Shown: positions 1 through 9,011, counted from the stretch's first letter. The stretch is 64,000 nt of DNA from JAUIAI01 sp050633665 (GCA_050633665.1 JBOEGY010000006.1:186001-250000), one strand, 5' to 3'. The notes: a model not told the origin generated them from the sequence alone. Translations and numbers: made by a program.

Positions 1-1119
1 AATTTCATGTTTGGCCATCAGGGCTTTTGCGCCGGCGAGCAATTCTTCGCCGCGTGCCTGGGCGTTGCCGGCCACGTTAAGCCGGGTCAGTTCAGGAATA
101 CAGGCAAGTGCGGCGGCAGCGCCAACCGGATGAGCTGAGTAAGTGTAGCCATGAAAGACGGCGCCGAACGCAGACTGATCCTGCTCGAACACTTCGGCGA
201 CCGCTCCGCTGATCATGGTTGCACCGAACGGAAAATAGCCGTTGGTAATCGCCTTCGCAATACACATCATGTCGGGTTGAACGCCGGAAAGCCGGCAGCC
301 GGTCCAGGCGCCGGTACGGCCGAAGCCGGTAATGACTTCATCGGCAATCATCAGAATGCCGTGGCGGGTGCAGATGTCTCGTACCAGGGGCATGAAAGTC
401 TCGTGCGGCGGAATAACGCCACCTGCGCCAAGGACTGGCTCCATGATGAAAGCAGCAACCGTGTCTGGTCCCTGAAAAAGGATTTCATCTTCGAGGGCGG
501 CGGCGCAGGCCTGCGCGAGTTTCGCCGGATCAGATTCGTTGAACGGATTGCGATAGGGGTAGGGCGTGGCAATATGAAAACAACCGGCCAACAGCGGTTC
601 GTAGTTGCGCCGGAAATTCGTGTTGCCGTTTACCGAGGCGGCGCCAAAGTGAGTGCCGTGGTAGCCCCGCTTCAGGCTGATGAATTTGGTTCGATCGCGG
701 TCCCCGCGAATCTTGTGATATTGCCGCGCCAGTCGCAGGGCTGACTCAACACTGTCCGAGCCGCCTGAGGTGAAGAAGCTGCGCGCCATGCCGTCAGGAG
801 CAAACCATTGCCCAACCAATGCCGACAGTTCAATTGCCGGCGCAGTCGAGGTACCCCTGAATGCCGAGTAATACGGCAGCGTTTCAAGTTGGGCGGCAAT
901 CGCCTTTTTGATCGGTTCGCAGGAATATCCCAGATTGACATTCCAGAGGCCGCCGACGCCATCGATAGTCGTGTGGCCATCGACATCCGTAATGCGAACA
1001 CCTTTTGCGGACGCGATAATTTTTGGAGGATTCTCTTGTGACTCCGCAGGGTGCGCCATCGGATGCCACATCTGGCGAGCATTATTCTCTTTCAGTAGAT
1101 CGATATCGTTCAGGTTCAC
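1..1119 (-). CDS. Class III PLP aminotransferase (omega-amino acid type), C-terminus cut by window edge
   Basis: Cytosolic pyridoxal-phosphate enzyme that should move an amino group from an omega-amino acid or amine to a keto acid such as pyruvate. The frame is open from a GTG at 1119 to the window edge (373 codons), so roughly the last 70-90 residues of a normal 440-460 residue protein are outside. Visible are the cofactor Asp260 in IADEVITGFGRTG and the Schiff-base Lys289 in IAKAITNGYFPFG, both where the family has them. The GTG start is chosen because a GGAG lies 7 bases before it and the protein begins cleanly from there. It follows the outer-membrane gene on the same strand; the exact amine substrate cannot be read from the sequence. 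Confidence 0.9.
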   Translation of the reverse strand, partial: MNLNDIDLLKENNARQMWHPMAHPAESQENPPKIIASAKGVRITDVDGHTTIDGVGGLWNVNLGYSCEPIKKAIAAQLETLPYYSAFRGTSTAPAIELSALVGQWFAPDGMARSFFTSGGSDSVESALRLARQYHKIRGDRDRTKFISLKRGYHGTHFGAASVNGNTNFRRNYEPLLAGCFHIATPYPYRNPFNESDPAKLAQACAAALEDEILFQGPDTVAAFIMEPVLGAGGVIPPHETFMPLVRDICTRHGILMIADEVITGFGRTGAWTGCRLSGVQPDMMCIAKAITNGYFPFGATMISGAVAEVFEQDQSAFGAVFHGYTYSAHPVGAAAALACIPELTRLNVAGNAQARGEELLAGAKALMAKHEI

Positions 1120-1197
1120 GGGCCGTCTCCACGAAGGGCTTGTCGGTGCTGCTTACTGGTGCAGCGAGTCCTCCAGTCTAGCCGCTTGTGCTGATCC

Positions 1198-1818
1198 CTA
1201 AAAGTACCAGGTGAGCAGCAGGCCCAGATGGTCGGCCCGGACCGTCGGTGTGGCCGATAGTGACCGGAACCGTTCGCGGACATAACGCAGCCTAAGCCCT
1301 TGTCGCCGACTTAGTAATAGCTCGACCTCGACCACCGGGCTGAGCGCGTCTTTGAACTCCTCGCTCAGGAAAGCAGCATCTCCGCTGCCTTTCAGGCTAG
1401 GGCTCAGGGCCGCCCGCAGGCCGCCGCCGAACCGCCAGAACCGGGTTGGTCTGTAGTGAGTCAGCAGTTCGACCGGATAACGGGAGAAACGGGCCGCGCC
1501 GTAGTAGGAGTCAGCGGATTCGTAGTGGTAGCCGCCGGTGAGCGAGGCATACCAGGACGGCGTCAGGCGAACCTGAACCCCGGCAAAAATCTGGATGTAC
1601 TGGCCGGCTCTGATGCTCTCGCGACGGCCGTCGTCGCGGATGTTGATCGCCAGCCTGTCACCGCCATAAGTGGCCCCGGTGCCCAGCACAAGTTGCCAGC
1701 GCTGACCGTTGTCGTCAAGCACTGACTGGGCGCTGACCGGGCTGATGCCGCTCAGGAATAGGACCGTTAGTGTGGACAGGGTCACCCGGTACCGTGACCA
1801 GCATCGCCAAATGCTCAT
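1198..1818 (-). CDS. Small outer-membrane beta-barrel protein, function unknown
   Basis: 206 residues. An N-terminal signal peptide (basic start, hydrophobic stretch at about residues 12-26, SAQ cleavage site near 31) is followed by alternating hydrophobic/polar strands rich in Tyr, Arg and Gly, and the chain ends in WYF, the aromatic C-terminal residue expected of barrels inserted by the BAM machinery. GGGAG lies 8 bases before the ATG. This looks like an 8-stranded OmpA/OmpW-sized barrel, but I cannot name a family or substrate. It lies between the flavodoxin and the aminotransferase on the same strand, with about 80 bp gaps on both sides. Confidence 0.7.
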   Translation of the reverse strand: MSIWRCWSRYRVTLSTLTVLFLSGISPVSAQSVLDDNGQRWQLVLGTGATYGGDRLAINIRDDGRRESIRAGQYIQIFAGVQVRLTPSWYASLTGGYHYESADSYYGAARFSRYPVELLTHYRPTRFWRFGGGLRAALSPSLKGSGDAAFLSEEFKDALSPVVEVELLLSRRQGLRLRYVRERFRSLSATPTVRADHLGLLLTWYF

Positions 1819-1898
1819 TCGTGATTCTCCCTGTTACTGAAATTATTGGTCGAATCTGATGATAGCGAGTGACAAGACCGGCTTGTGACTGAGGCCTT

Positions 1899-2435
1899 CT
1901 AACGCAGGTAACGGTCCGCGAATGCGCCCACAAAAGCCTGCAGGCTATCCCAGTCGGTCAGTTCGTGATCGGCTGTGGTATTGACCGGCCCGCCTTCTTT
2001 GGCCGCAATGTGGCGCATGAGCAGTCGTTTGAAGTAACTGTACTCAAGATACTTTAACGCGCCAGCGGCATTATGGCGCATTGTGGGAAGCCAGCCGGTT
2101 TTCGAAACCAGGTGCTCAGGGTAGGCATTGGCTTGTTTGACTTCCGCTTCAAACAAACTGGCAATGCTGAGCGAGACCGTGATCAACGCTGACGGAATCT
2201 GGTTAAGGGCCGCGGCGTAGTCGTGCAGAAACTGAACCACCGGTGCGGGATACTCACCGAGGTGAATCGGTGCGCAGACGATGGCTGCGTCAAATTGCCC
2301 TGGCACGGCAAAACCAGGCTGGCGCACGTCGGTCAGGTTGACCTGGTGGCCGGCCGCCTCAATCTGGCTGGCAACCTTACCGGCGATTTTGCCGGTATGT
2401 CCTTCGACGGTACCGTAGATGACCAGGACAAGCAT
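1899..2435 (-). CDS. Flavodoxin-fold protein of the HemG (protoporphyrinogen oxidase) type
   Basis: 178 residues from the ATG at 2435, which has GGAG five bases upstream; an upstream in-frame ATG at 2468 has no ribosome site. The start MLVLVIYGTVEGHTGKIA is a flavodoxin FMN-phosphate loop, and CAPIHLGEYPAPVVQFL matches the second FMN loop of the HemG family. Family knowledge: menaquinone-dependent protoporphyrinogen oxidase HemG and related flavodoxins transfer electrons with FMN at the membrane or in the cytosol. No heme genes are nearby, so it may instead be a general flavodoxin-like quinone or disulfide reductase. The C-terminal segment around residues 105-140 is longer than in plain flavodoxins. 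Confidence 0.7.
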   Translation of the reverse strand: MLVLVIYGTVEGHTGKIAGKVASQIEAAGHQVNLTDVRQPGFAVPGQFDAAIVCAPIHLGEYPAPVVQFLHDYAAALNQIPSALITVSLSIASLFEAEVKQANAYPEHLVSKTGWLPTMRHNAAGALKYLEYSYFKRLLMRHIAAKEGGPVNTTADHELTDWDSLQAFVGAFADRYLR

Positions 2436-2511
2436 AAAGACTCCATACGCAGATTGAGAACAAGACAAGCGTAGCGCCCGATTCTGTTTTCAATTTGATG
2501 GTAGTCAAAGC

Positions 2512-3645
2512 TCAGTCGTTGGCGGCAAACTCAGGTTGGTATCCGCCGTGATCAGCTAGCGCCTGTTCGCGATACAAGCCCAGTGCCCGCATGACGGGTA
2601 AATCGTTCAGGCAGAACAGGCAGGCATCATCAGTGGTGGCTGTATTGACATGCTCGTGCCAGGCCCATGAAGGAACGCAGAAAATGTCGCGTTCGCGCCA
2701 GTCGAAGCGCTGGCCGTTAATGATTGAGTAACCCCGGCCTTTGGCGACGTGATACAGGAAACTCCCCGTATGTCTATGCGCTTTGGTGTGCTCGCAAGCG
2801 CGCAGCAATTGCATCGATGCGCCCAGGGTCTGCATGACCGGTCCCGAGGTGACCGGGTTAATGTACTCAAGTAAGGTGCCGTCGAAAGGCGAGCCTGCGC
2901 TGGTTTTCGAGTAACGGCTTAGCGCTTCATAGGTTGGCTCCCATTCATACTTGAACATCGGCGAATAAGCTTTGCTCCAGGTGCCCGGCCCCGGCGAGAG
3001 ACCCGGGTTGGCCCAGGTGTTCGTCATGTCATCTACCGGGTAGGTCACCGCCTGCTGCAAGTCCGGGTGAACCTGATAAAAATTGGCTTCCATGGCATTG
3101 ACGAAAGGAATATCCAGCCCGTCTTGCCAGATACACGGGCTGCCATCGTCGGCGACGCCGTGCTCGTGCCAGGTGCCGTTCGGCGTCAGAACAAAGTCAT
3201 TCTCGCCCAGCGTCATCTTGTGACCATCAACAATCGTATAAGCGCCGCGCCCTTCCATGATGAACCGGATTGCCGAGGCGGAATGACGGTGGGCGCTGGC
3301 CAGCTCGCCCGGATGCATCACTTGCAGGCCGGCGTAGATCCAGCCGACCGCAGCGGCGACATCATCACGGCCCGGGTTGCGTAAATAGATCACCCGCCGG
3401 CCAGCTTGCTCTGGTGTGACCAGATCAACCGAGCGCAAGACGTGTTCGCGTAAATCCTGATAGCGCCAGATCATCGGTATTGATGCAGACTGTGGTTCCC
3501 ACGGCTCGATCTTGTTGGCAACCGTCCATAGCGGACCGGCGTTGATTTGATCGAGCTGATCGTAATAGGCATCCAGTTCGGGCGAATCAGCAACATTTGC
3601 ACGGCCGGGCACGGCTTCGCGGTGGTTTTCTCGGGTTTTGGTCAT
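2512..3645 (-). CDS. Gentisate 1,2-dioxygenase-like bicupin ring-cleavage enzyme
   Basis: 377 residues from ATG 3645. Two cupin domains: the first carries AHRHSASAIRFIMEG (iron ligands His-x-His at about 119-122) with a second histidine in WHEHG about 40 residues later, the second carries KAHRHTGSFLYHVAKG and WHEH. Family knowledge: gentisate dioxygenases and their 1-hydroxy-2-naphthoate or salicylate relatives use Fe(II) in the first cupin to open the aromatic ring between carbons 1 and 2. The gene sits 10 bases after the SnoaL-like gene and is probably co-transcribed with it and the LysR gene. Maleylpyruvate isomerase and fumarylpyruvate hydrolase genes are not in the window, so the substrate is open. 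Confidence 0.82.
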   Translation of the reverse strand: MTKTRENHREAVPGRANVADSPELDAYYDQLDQINAGPLWTVANKIEPWEPQSASIPMIWRYQDLREHVLRSVDLVTPEQAGRRVIYLRNPGRDDVAAAVGWIYAGLQVMHPGELASAHRHSASAIRFIMEGRGAYTIVDGHKMTLGENDFVLTPNGTWHEHGVADDGSPCIWQDGLDIPFVNAMEANFYQVHPDLQQAVTYPVDDMTNTWANPGLSPGPGTWSKAYSPMFKYEWEPTYEALSRYSKTSAGSPFDGTLLEYINPVTSGPVMQTLGASMQLLRACEHTKAHRHTGSFLYHVAKGRGYSIINGQRFDWRERDIFCVPSWAWHEHVNTATTDDACLFCLNDLPVMRALGLYREQALADHGGYQPEFAAND

Positions 3646-3655
3646 CGGTGCGAGC

Positions 3656-4189
3656 TTAGAACATGCCGTTTGAATTAGCTGATTTACCGGGGACTTTCTG
3701 CAAGACATCCCAGTGCTCAAGCAGCTTGCCGTCCGGGTCAAGGCGGAAGATATCCATCGCGGCCCAGCTACCGCCACGCCAGCCGGGGAAGCGGTGGTCG
3801 CTGTGCAGAATCACATAGTTGCCTTCCGCAAAGACTCGTTTGAATTCAACTGATTTTTCGGGGTAGTCACGAGCCATTTTCTCGAAGAAAGCAATGAACG
3901 CTTCTTTGCCGTCAGCGACTTCCGGGTTGTGTTGAATATAGGTAGCACCTGTGTAAAGGCGAACCGCCTCGGCGGGTTTCGACTGATTGAACATCAAGTC
4001 GTAAAACGCCAGAACGTTCTTCTTGTTGCGCTCGAGCTTCGGGTCGGTGGCAGGCAGGCTGAACGGTTTTCCAGCCGCGGCCGAAAGGCCGCCAGATAAG
4101 TCGCCCGATTGCGCGCTCGCAGATTCGGCGATCAGCAGGTATACGACGATCACCAGTGAGCTCAGTAGTGGAAAAAATTTCAACGTCAT
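3656..4189 (-). CDS. Exported SnoaL/NTF2-like protein
   Basis: 177 residues from ATG 4189 (GGAG seven bases upstream). An N-terminal signal peptide (MTLKFFPLLSSL then hydrophobic, SASAQ cleavage near residue 27) places it in the periplasm. The mature part is a single SnoaL-like cone domain with the typical YIQHNPEVADGKEAFIAFF and late HWDVLQ segments. Family members are polyketide cyclases, isomerases or binding proteins; many bacterial exported ones have no known substrate. It lies between the LysR regulator (13 bp gap) and the dioxygenase (10 bp gap), so a role in the same aromatic or polyfunctional-acid pathway is a reasonable inference. Confidence 0.72.
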   Translation of the reverse strand: MTLKFFPLLSSLVIVVYLLIAESASAQSGDLSGGLSAAAGKPFSLPATDPKLERNKKNVLAFYDLMFNQSKPAEAVRLYTGATYIQHNPEVADGKEAFIAFFEKMARDYPEKSVEFKRVFAEGNYVILHSDHRFPGWRGGSWAAMDIFRLDPDGKLLEHWDVLQKVPGKSANSNGMF

Positions 4190-4202
4190 TGGAAGCTCCG
4201 GT

Positions 4203-5102
4203 TTAAGAGTGGGCATTGGCAAGAAAGTCCAGCAAGGCCAGCGCAGCGGCTGAGAGCCATCGCCGGGGTTTGTGGCAGACAACAAATTTCCGGTATGCCC
4301 AGGGTTCGTCCAGCCTGATCACCGCGACTGAGCCGTGACGGGCAAATCGTTCGGCAATCCCCTGAGGGATCAATGCAATTGCCAGCCCGGCGTGTACCGC
4401 GTGCAAGGCGGTCTCAGGGTTGCGCATGACCAGCCGTGGGTTCAACGTATAACCCTCAGTCGCGGCGGCGCGGGACATGATGCCGTGAATGATACTGTTT
4501 GGCGGCATGCCTACATGCTCCCAGTCAAGTGTTTCCGCGAATGAAACAGATTGCCTGCCGGCGAGTTCGTGCCCGGCCGGCACGGCCACGGCAAACTGAT
4601 CGTGAAAGTATGGGGAGGCTTCCAGTTCGCGCAAGTTGGCGACGTCCCAGATGACACCCAGTGCGGCCTCGCCGTCGCGCACCTGTTGGGCCATGTTCGG
4701 GCTGACCCCCTCTTCGATGTCGACGCGAATACCGCCGTGTTCGGGCTGGCGCAAAAACAGGCCGATGTCCTCGACCAGTGATTCGTTGAGCATGGAGACG
4801 GAGGCGAGTAACCGGACATGGCCAACGATGCCATGGGTATGGTCTCCCATGTCACGTTCGACGCGCTGGCTGGTGGCCAGCAGGCTCCGGGCATGGCCTA
4901 ACAGGGTTTCGCCTGCCATTGTCGGCTCGACTCCATAGCGCCGACGAGTCAGTAAGCTGGTGCCCCATTGTTTTTCAAGCGCGCGCATTCGCTTGCTGAT
5001 TGCGGATCCGGCGATACTGGCTTTCTCGGCGGCCCGGCTGACGCTTCGCTCTTCGCAGACGGTGACGAACAGACGCAGAGAGGTTAAATCCAGATCGCGC
5101 AT
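4203..5102 (-). CDS. LysR-type transcriptional regulator
   Basis: 299 residues from ATG 5102, preceded by GGAG with seven-base spacing; the in-frame ATG at 5162 lies beyond the divergent operator and is less likely. N-terminal winged helix (residues 1-60) has the family pattern LRLFVTVCEERSVSRAAEK and SAISKRMRALE; the rest is the two-lobed effector domain. It is divergent from the lyase - CoA-transferase - TRAP operon and upstream of the SnoaL/dioxygenase genes, so it may control either or both. A perfect 7+7 inverted repeat of LysR type (5142-5158) lies in the intergenic region. Confidence 0.92.
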   Translation of the reverse strand: MRDLDLTSLRLFVTVCEERSVSRAAEKASIAGSAISKRMRALEKQWGTSLLTRRRYGVEPTMAGETLLGHARSLLATSQRVERDMGDHTHGIVGHVRLLASVSMLNESLVEDIGLFLRQPEHGGIRVDIEEGVSPNMAQQVRDGEAALGVIWDVANLRELEASPYFHDQFAVAVPAGHELAGRQSVSFAETLDWEHVGMPPNSIIHGIMSRAAATEGYTLNPRLVMRNPETALHAVHAGLAIALIPQGIAERFARHGSVAVIRLDEPWAYRKFVVCHKPRRWLSAAALALLDFLANAHS

Positions 5103-5141
5103 GGTGAAGCTCCGGCGAACAGGAGTTGCTCGCGTTTGAGG

Positions 5142-5158
5142 TTTTCCAGTTTGGAAAA
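5142..5158. promoter_or_regulatory. Candidate LysR operator between the two divergent operons
   Basis: TTTTCCA GTT TGGAAAA is a perfect inverted repeat with a 3-base centre and contains the T-N11-A pattern typical of LysR sites. It is 40 bp from the regulator start and about 80 bp from the lyase start. A TAGAAT -10-like hexamer at 5202-5207 with no good -35 follows, as expected for a promoter that depends on an activator. Confidence 0.6.
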
Positions 5159-5239
5159 TCATAGTCGAAAAAATAGCGCGGCGCGATCAAAACATCAGAT
5201 CTAGAATCGGCCTGACTGAAGCGCTATGAGAGGCAGGAC

Positions 5240-6160
5240 TTGGATTCCAACCGGATCATCATTCGTGAAGTAGGGCTGCGTGACGGATTGCAGATTTTGC
5301 CGCAGGTCATGCCGACCGAAAACAAGCTGGACTGGATCCGTCAGGCGTATGAAGCCGGAATCCGTGAGATCGAAATGGGGTCTTTTGTGCCCGCCTCACG
5401 TTTGCCTCAACTGGCCGATACTGCCGAACTGATCAAAACGGCTGGCGCGCTGGAAGGCTTGACCGTTTCTGCTTTGGTGCCAAATTTTCGTGGTGCACAA
5501 GACGCGCTGCAAACCGAAGTTGATCTGATCCTGATGCCTTTGTCGGCCAGCCACCAACACAGTCTGGCCAACTTGCGCAAGACACCCGGGCAGGCGGTCG
5601 AGGAGGTGGTCAAAGCCTGCGCCCACCGAGACATCATCGGGTCCGCCTGCCTGGTCGAAGTCGGTCTCAGCACGGCATTCGGCTGTACGATCCAGGGGCG
5701 GGTCAGGACGGCGGCGGTACTGGACCTTGTCAAAGCCTCGCTGGATGCTGGCGCAGACTTGATTTCGTTGGCCGATACGGTCGGTTATGCCGATCCGCGC
5801 CAAGTCAAAGACCTGATTGCGGCAACCCGCGAAGTGGCCGGTGACCGACTCAGTTGCGCTCACTTTCACAATACTCGCGGTCTGGGCATGGCCAATGTGA
5901 TGGCTGCACTGGAATCAGGAATCACCCGGTTTGACGCCTGCCTGGGTGGGCTGGGAGGCTGCCCGCACGCTCCCGGTGCGAGTGGCAATGTGGCCACCGA
6001 AGACCTTGTCTACCTGATGAGCAGCATGGGCTATAGCACCGGAATTGACTGGTCTGCCCTGATGGCCGTGCGGGCGAGTCTAGCCCGGTGGTTGCCGGGC
6101 GAGCCGTTATTCGGGAGCATTGCCCAGGCCGGGTTGCCCAAGACCATGGTGCCGGCTTAA
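5240..6160 (+). CDS. HMG-CoA lyase-family acyl-CoA lyase (HMG-CoA or citramalyl-CoA lyase)
   Basis: 306-residue DRE-TIM barrel lyase; TTG start with GAGAGG six bases upstream. The catalytic set is complete: REVGLRDGLQ at residues 9-18 (metal Asp15, Arg14), the metal histidines in CAHFHNTRG, the cysteine loop GLGGCPHAPGASGN and the following NVATED glutamate. The family splits 3-hydroxy-3-methylglutaryl-CoA to acetyl-CoA and acetoacetate, but one branch is known to cleave (R)-citramalyl-CoA to acetyl-CoA and pyruvate. A second, more standard lyase gene is at 25438-26376, so this copy probably has another substrate. It heads an operon with a CoA-transferase and a TRAP transporter and is divergent from the LysR gene. 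Confidence 0.88.
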   Translation: MDSNRIIIREVGLRDGLQILPQVMPTENKLDWIRQAYEAGIREIEMGSFVPASRLPQLADTAELIKTAGALEGLTVSALVPNFRGAQDALQTEVDLILMPLSASHQHSLANLRKTPGQAVEEVVKACAHRDIIGSACLVEVGLSTAFGCTIQGRVRTAAVLDLVKASLDAGADLISLADTVGYADPRQVKDLIAATREVAGDRLSCAHFHNTRGLGMANVMAALESGITRFDACLGGLGGCPHAPGASGNVATEDLVYLMSSMGYSTGIDWSALMAVRASLARWLPGEPLFGSIAQAGLPKTMVPA

Positions 6161-6205
6161 GCCTGCACCCCGGCCATTCACTCACAATAACAATCAGAGT
6201 CGACA

Positions 6206-7432
6206 ATGACAGCAACAGGAGCGCCGGGCGCTGCGGCGATCAATCCCGCAACACAGCCTTTAAAGGGCTTGCGCGTGATTGAGTTTTCGCACATGGTGAT
6301 GGGTCCGACCTGCGGCATGATATTGGCCGATCTGGGGGCTGAAGTGATCAAGGTAGAGCCTGTTACCGGGGAGAACACCCGCCGGCTGCTTGGCGCTGGG
6401 GCAGGGTTTTTCCCGATGTTCAACCGAAACAAGAAGAGTATCGGCATAAATCTACGCGATACCGAAGGGCTGGCGGTCGCGCGTAAGCTCTGCCTGAGTG
6501 CCGACATGATCGTTGAAAACTTCAAGTCAGGCGTCATGAAGAAATACCGACTCGACTATGCCAGCCTGAGCCCCGAAAACCCCACACTGATTTACGTGAC
6601 GAACAAGGGTTTTCTGCCGGGGCCTTACGACAATCGGCCGGCTCTCGATGAAGTCGTGCAAATGATGGGTGGACTGGCCTATATGACTGGCCGCCCGGGT
6701 GACCCGCTACGCGCCGGCTCTAGCGTAAACGACATTATGGGTGGTATGTTTGGTGCCATTGGCGCGCTGGGTGCGTTGATCCAGCGCGGCATCAACGGTA
6801 AAGGCATGGAGGTGCAGTCTGCGCTTTACGAGAACAATGTCTTTCTGATGGGGCAACACATGTTGCAGTATGCGGTTACCGGCCAGCAACCCAAGCCGAT
6901 GCCTGCGCGCGATAACCCGTGGGCCGTCTATGATGTCTTTACCGTCAAAGACAACGAGCAGATTTTTCTCGCTGCGGTGAGTGACAAGCAATGGCAGGTA
7001 TTTTGCAAGACACTGGCTCTGGATGATCTGTATGAGCGGGAAGATCTGAAGACAAACAACCAGCGGGTCGAAGTTCGTCCCTGGCTGATAGAAACCTTGC
7101 GGGAGCGACTGGCCACGCACAGCGTCAGCGCACTGGCCACTCTGATGGAAAGCGCAGAGCTGCCGTTTGCGCTGATCCGCCGGCCGGAAGAGTTGCTCGA
7201 CGATGAACATCTGCTCAAGACCGGCGGGCTGGCCGACGTTGTTGTGCCCGACGGTGAAAAAGCAGGCAGTACGGTCAAGGCGACGCTGTTTCCGTTCACG
7301 CTGGACGGAACCCGCCTCGGGGTACGGCTCCAGCCACCCCGAATTGGTCAGCATACGCAAGAGCTACTGGAAGGGCTGGGCCTGACCCTTAGCGAAATCG
7401 AAGCATTGCGGGAGCAACAGTCGGTGATTTAA
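6206..7432 (+). CDS. CaiB/BaiF (class III) CoA-transferase
   Basis: 408 residues, full family length. Motifs: GLRVIEFSHMVMGPTCGMIL with LGAEVIKVEP near the N-terminus, FNRNKKSIGINLRD, and the catalytic aspartate in RPALDEVVQMMGGLAYMTG. Class III enzymes move CoA from a donor thioester such as succinyl-CoA or acetyl-CoA to a carboxylic acid through a mixed anhydride on that Asp. Starting 45 bp after the lyase and followed by the TRAP genes, it most likely activates the acid taken up by the transporter so that the lyase can cleave it. The substrate is an inference; the family is not. Confidence 0.92.
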   Translation: MTATGAPGAAAINPATQPLKGLRVIEFSHMVMGPTCGMILADLGAEVIKVEPVTGENTRRLLGAGAGFFPMFNRNKKSIGINLRDTEGLAVARKLCLSADMIVENFKSGVMKKYRLDYASLSPENPTLIYVTNKGFLPGPYDNRPALDEVVQMMGGLAYMTGRPGDPLRAGSSVNDIMGGMFGAIGALGALIQRGINGKGMEVQSALYENNVFLMGQHMLQYAVTGQQPKPMPARDNPWAVYDVFTVKDNEQIFLAAVSDKQWQVFCKTLALDDLYEREDLKTNNQRVEVRPWLIETLRERLATHSVSALATLMESAELPFALIRRPEELLDDEHLLKTGGLADVVVPDGEKAGSTVKATLFPFTLDGTRLGVRLQPPRIGQHTQELLEGLGLTLSEIEALREQQSVI

Positions 7433-7475
7433 AGAACTCACTCAGACAATAAACAAAGACAAGCAAGGAGATATC

Positions 7476-8486
7476 ATGGCTTCGATCAGACAGTTGACTG
7501 TGACGACAGGCATTGCTGCGGTTGCGATATTGGCCATGGGCTGGCAGGTTACGGCTAGTGGTGCTGAAATAACAATGCGACTGAGCCACCAGTTTCCGCC
7601 CCAACATCACACCGCACTGAACCTGGACCAGTTCGCCAAAGACGTTGCCGCTGCCACCGACAATCGCGTTGAGGTGCAGATTTTTGGTGCCGCACAACTT
7701 TATAAGCCCAAGCAACATCATCCATCGGTGGCCAGCGGAAAAATTGAGGCGGCAGCGATCCTGAATTTCCAGTGGGGCGGAAATATCCCGGAAATGAGCG
7801 TATCAATTATTCCTTACCTGATGACTTCGGTTGCCAAGCAGAAAGCATTCATCGGTTCTGAAGCCTCGAAAATGCTGGACGAAAAAATGGCCGCCAAAGG
7901 CGTGAAGAACATCGCCTGGATTGTTGATACCAATGATGGCATTTTTACTTCAAACCCGCGTCCGCTGGTCACGCCGGATGATTTTAAAGATATCAGAATC
8001 CGCGGCTTGAACAAGCTGTTTAATGCGGGTCTGGTGGCGTCGGGCGCGACGCCTGTTTCGATGCCGGGTTCAGAGGTTTACCAGGCTTTGCAAACCGGCG
8101 TGATTGAGGCCGGGTTTACCGGGGTTAAAGCCGCTAACAGCCGCAAGTTTTTTGAAATTCAAAAGTACGGCGTTGCCTCGAATCTGATATTGGCATTCGA
8201 CAACCTCGTCGTGAACCCTGCCTGGTGGGAGGGCTTGCCGGCTGACATTCGTAGCGCAATTCAGGCGGCGGCTGATAAAGCCGTGGCTCGCTCAATCCGG
8301 ACAACAGATGGTGTGCCGGTCGAAGATATTGCGGTCCTTAATGAAAAAGGCATGACAACGATTGCGCTGACCAAAGCGCAGGAAGCTGCGATGGCTGAAG
8401 CGTTCCAACCGGCAGTGAAGAAGGAGTTCATTGATGCGACCGGTGCTGACGGTCAAAAATTGCTGCAAATGATTGAAAAACTCTAA
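7476..8486 (+). CDS. dctP: TRAP transporter periplasmic substrate-binding protein (DctP family)
   Basis: 336 residues with a clear signal peptide (hydrophobic residues 9-26, cleavage near SGA 29). The mature protein has the DctP signature, including the carboxylate-binding arginine in IRIRGLN and MPGSEVYQALQTGVIEAG. It binds an organic acid in the periplasm and passes it to the membrane subunits DctQ and DctM. An AAGGAG sits seven bases before the ATG, the strongest ribosome site in the operon, as expected for the subunit needed in excess. It starts 43 bp after the CoA-transferase and 3 bp before dctQ. Confidence 0.93.
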   Translation: MASIRQLTVTTGIAAVAILAMGWQVTASGAEITMRLSHQFPPQHHTALNLDQFAKDVAAATDNRVEVQIFGAAQLYKPKQHHPSVASGKIEAAAILNFQWGGNIPEMSVSIIPYLMTSVAKQKAFIGSEASKMLDEKMAAKGVKNIAWIVDTNDGIFTSNPRPLVTPDDFKDIRIRGLNKLFNAGLVASGATPVSMPGSEVYQALQTGVIEAGFTGVKAANSRKFFEIQKYGVASNLILAFDNLVVNPAWWEGLPADIRSAIQAAADKAVARSIRTTDGVPVEDIAVLNEKGMTTIALTKAQEAAMAEAFQPAVKKEFIDATGADGQKLLQMIEKL

Positions 8487-8489
8487 GCG

Positions 8490-9011
8490 ATGGCCGCCAA
8501 AAACCTGGATCGATTTTCACGGGTATTGGGATGGCTTGCGCGGATCGGGCAAGCTGTGTCGGCTGCTGGAATATTGCTCAGTCTGGGCCTGATTGGCTGG
8601 GCTGTGGTGATGCGGTATGGATTTAACGCCGCACCGGTCTGGGTGGATGAGGTCGTGGGTTTCCTGTTGATCGCTATTGTGATGCTTGGCGCGGCTGAGC
8701 CCATGCGACGCGGAGAGCATATTGCAGTGGATTTGCTGGTGACCCGTCTCGGCGCGGCCGGTCGCCGCCGGCTCTCACTGTGGGTGGGCTTTGCTACCGG
8801 ACTGGCTGCGGCGATTCTTATCGTGAACGGAATCGGTTCAATTGAACTGGCCCGCATGCTCGGACTGCTGACCGAGGGTTATCTTGAATGGCCGGTCTGG
8901 ATACTAATGCTCTTGCTGCCGGTGGGCGGCGGGTTGTTAGGGTTGGCATCCATCGAAATCATCTGGCGGACATTGGCCGGATTGCCGGAGCTGCCCCGGA
9001 ATCAATCATGA
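8490..9011 (+). CDS. dctQ: TRAP transporter small membrane subunit (DctQ family)
   Basis: 173 residues with four predicted transmembrane helices (about 20-40, 52-70, 92-112, 132-155) and the family motif EPMRRGEHIAVDLL after the second helix. DctQ supports the large subunit in sodium-driven uptake of organic acids. The gene starts 3 bp after the dctP stop and its stop overlaps the dctM start (ATGA), so the three subunits are translated together. Confidence 0.9.
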   Translation: MAAKNLDRFSRVLGWLARIGQAVSAAGILLSLGLIGWAVVMRYGFNAAPVWVDEVVGFLLIAIVMLGAAEPMRRGEHIAVDLLVTRLGAAGRRRLSLWVGFATGLAAAILIVNGIGSIELARMLGLLTEGYLEWPVWILMLLLPVGGGLLGLASIEIIWRTLAGLPELPRNQS

